Shown one piece after another: positions 5,555-5,711 of a DNA stretch of 5,711 nucleotides; the stretch's first letter is position 1, and each line of letters opens with the position of its first letter. The notes under the pieces were generated by a model. That model saw only the letters and a program-made list of their open reading frames with translations, searched no databases and had not been told where the DNA came from. Source of the DNA: an uncultured Clostridium sp. Its GTDB lineage: Bacteria > Bacillota > Clostridia > TANB77 > CAG-465. Position numbers and translations under genes: made by a program. The stretch is from positions 1 to 5,711 of the forward strand of contig USJA01000074.1 in assembly GCA_900554875.1 (NCBI GenBank), read 5' to 3'.

Positions 5555-5697
5555 GCCGTCATCGGAGTGTTGAGACCCCGGCCCGCTACCAGAAAGTCGG
5601 AAGGCTTCTTGTTTCTTCTTGCTGCGAAAATGCCGGTTGCCACCATAGTGAGAAAGTATATGGCGCATACCAGCACGATGATTTGATTACTGCTCAT
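5545..5697 (-). pseudogene. 5' fragment of a sodium:solute symporter gene (SSS family)
   Basis: Read on the minus strand from the ATG at 5697-5695, this frame encodes 50 residues and then meets TAA (5547-5545). The protein starts MSSNQIIVLVCAIYFL, forming a first membrane helix (about 5-25), followed by AARRNKKPSDFLVAGRGLN (26-44). The DFLVAGRGL segment after the first helix is characteristic of SSS-family transporters, which couple Na+ entry to uptake of sugars, amino acids or carboxylates and are about 450-550 residues long. Only the N-terminal tenth is here. AGGAGAGG (minus strand, 5710-5703) lies five bases before the ATG, so the 5' end is a genuine gene start. G+C content and codons (GCG, CGG, GGC, CCG) are unlike all other genes in the window. 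The substrate cannot be told. It is most likely foreign or chimeric sequence, not a functional gene of this genome. Confidence 0.7.
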
Positions 5698-5711
5698 AAA
5701 ATCCTCTCCTG

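Noticed and set aside
5541..5711. End of an insertion sequence or prophage attachment site
   Set aside because: No transposase, integrase, target duplication or terminal repeat is visible. The only coding content is a symporter fragment, which fits a chimeric join better.

Overview
This is a very AT-rich, low-GC window that reads as a Firmicutes chromosome, most likely an uncultured gut-type member of the Clostridia. The evidence is strong Shine-Dalgarno sites (AAAGGAGGG, GAGGAGGT), TTGACA/TAAAAT-type promoter boxes, the der-plsY pairing, a DHH-type (family II) pyrophosphatase, and a pilin-like protein with BspA-type leucine-rich repeats. All seven genes lie on the + strand. The assignment is inference; there is no rRNA or other phylogenetic marker beyond Der.

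Layout. (1) 1-1203: an A/T-only leader with a plausible promoter, then a 359-residue surface protein with a prepilin-like N-terminus and about five LRR_5 repeats. (2) 1204-1563: an A/T-rich gap, a 60-residue two-helix membrane protein of unknown function, and a good sigma-A-type promoter for der built on an 8-bp tandem repeat. (3) 1564-4754: a compact run of der (ribosome-assembly GTPase), plsY (acyl-phosphate:glycerol-3-phosphate acyltransferase), a 92-residue small membrane protein, and ppaC (Mn-dependent inorganic pyrophosphatase). The gaps are 19-28 bp, each with its own ribosome binding site, so this is probably one operon for growth functions: ribosome maturation, phospholipid synthesis and PPi removal. 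The gpsA gene that commonly follows plsY in clostridial clusters is absent. (4) 4805-5540: two overlapping small membrane-protein genes, a DUF4190-like protein and a DUF2752 protein with its CPxCGxTR motif. A nested inverted repeat (5148-5210) begins eight bases after the first gene's stop and lies inside the second gene.

(5) 5541-5711: base composition changes abruptly from about 16% G+C (13 of 80 bases in 5461-5540) to about 50% (80 of 161 in 5551-5711). The new sequence encodes, on the minus strand, a ribosome binding site and the first 50 residues of a sodium:solute symporter (SSS family). That gene is cut off by a stop codon just where the composition changes. The join coincides with a 14-bp near-palindrome. 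This is either a chimeric contig end or a recombination breakpoint with DNA from an unrelated, higher-GC genome. It is the most anomalous part of the window.

No tRNA, rRNA, CRISPR array, insertion sequence or complete mobile element was seen. No clearly novel multi-gene system is supported. The best candidates for follow-up are the 5148-5210 structure, the composition break, and the pilin-LRR surface protein.
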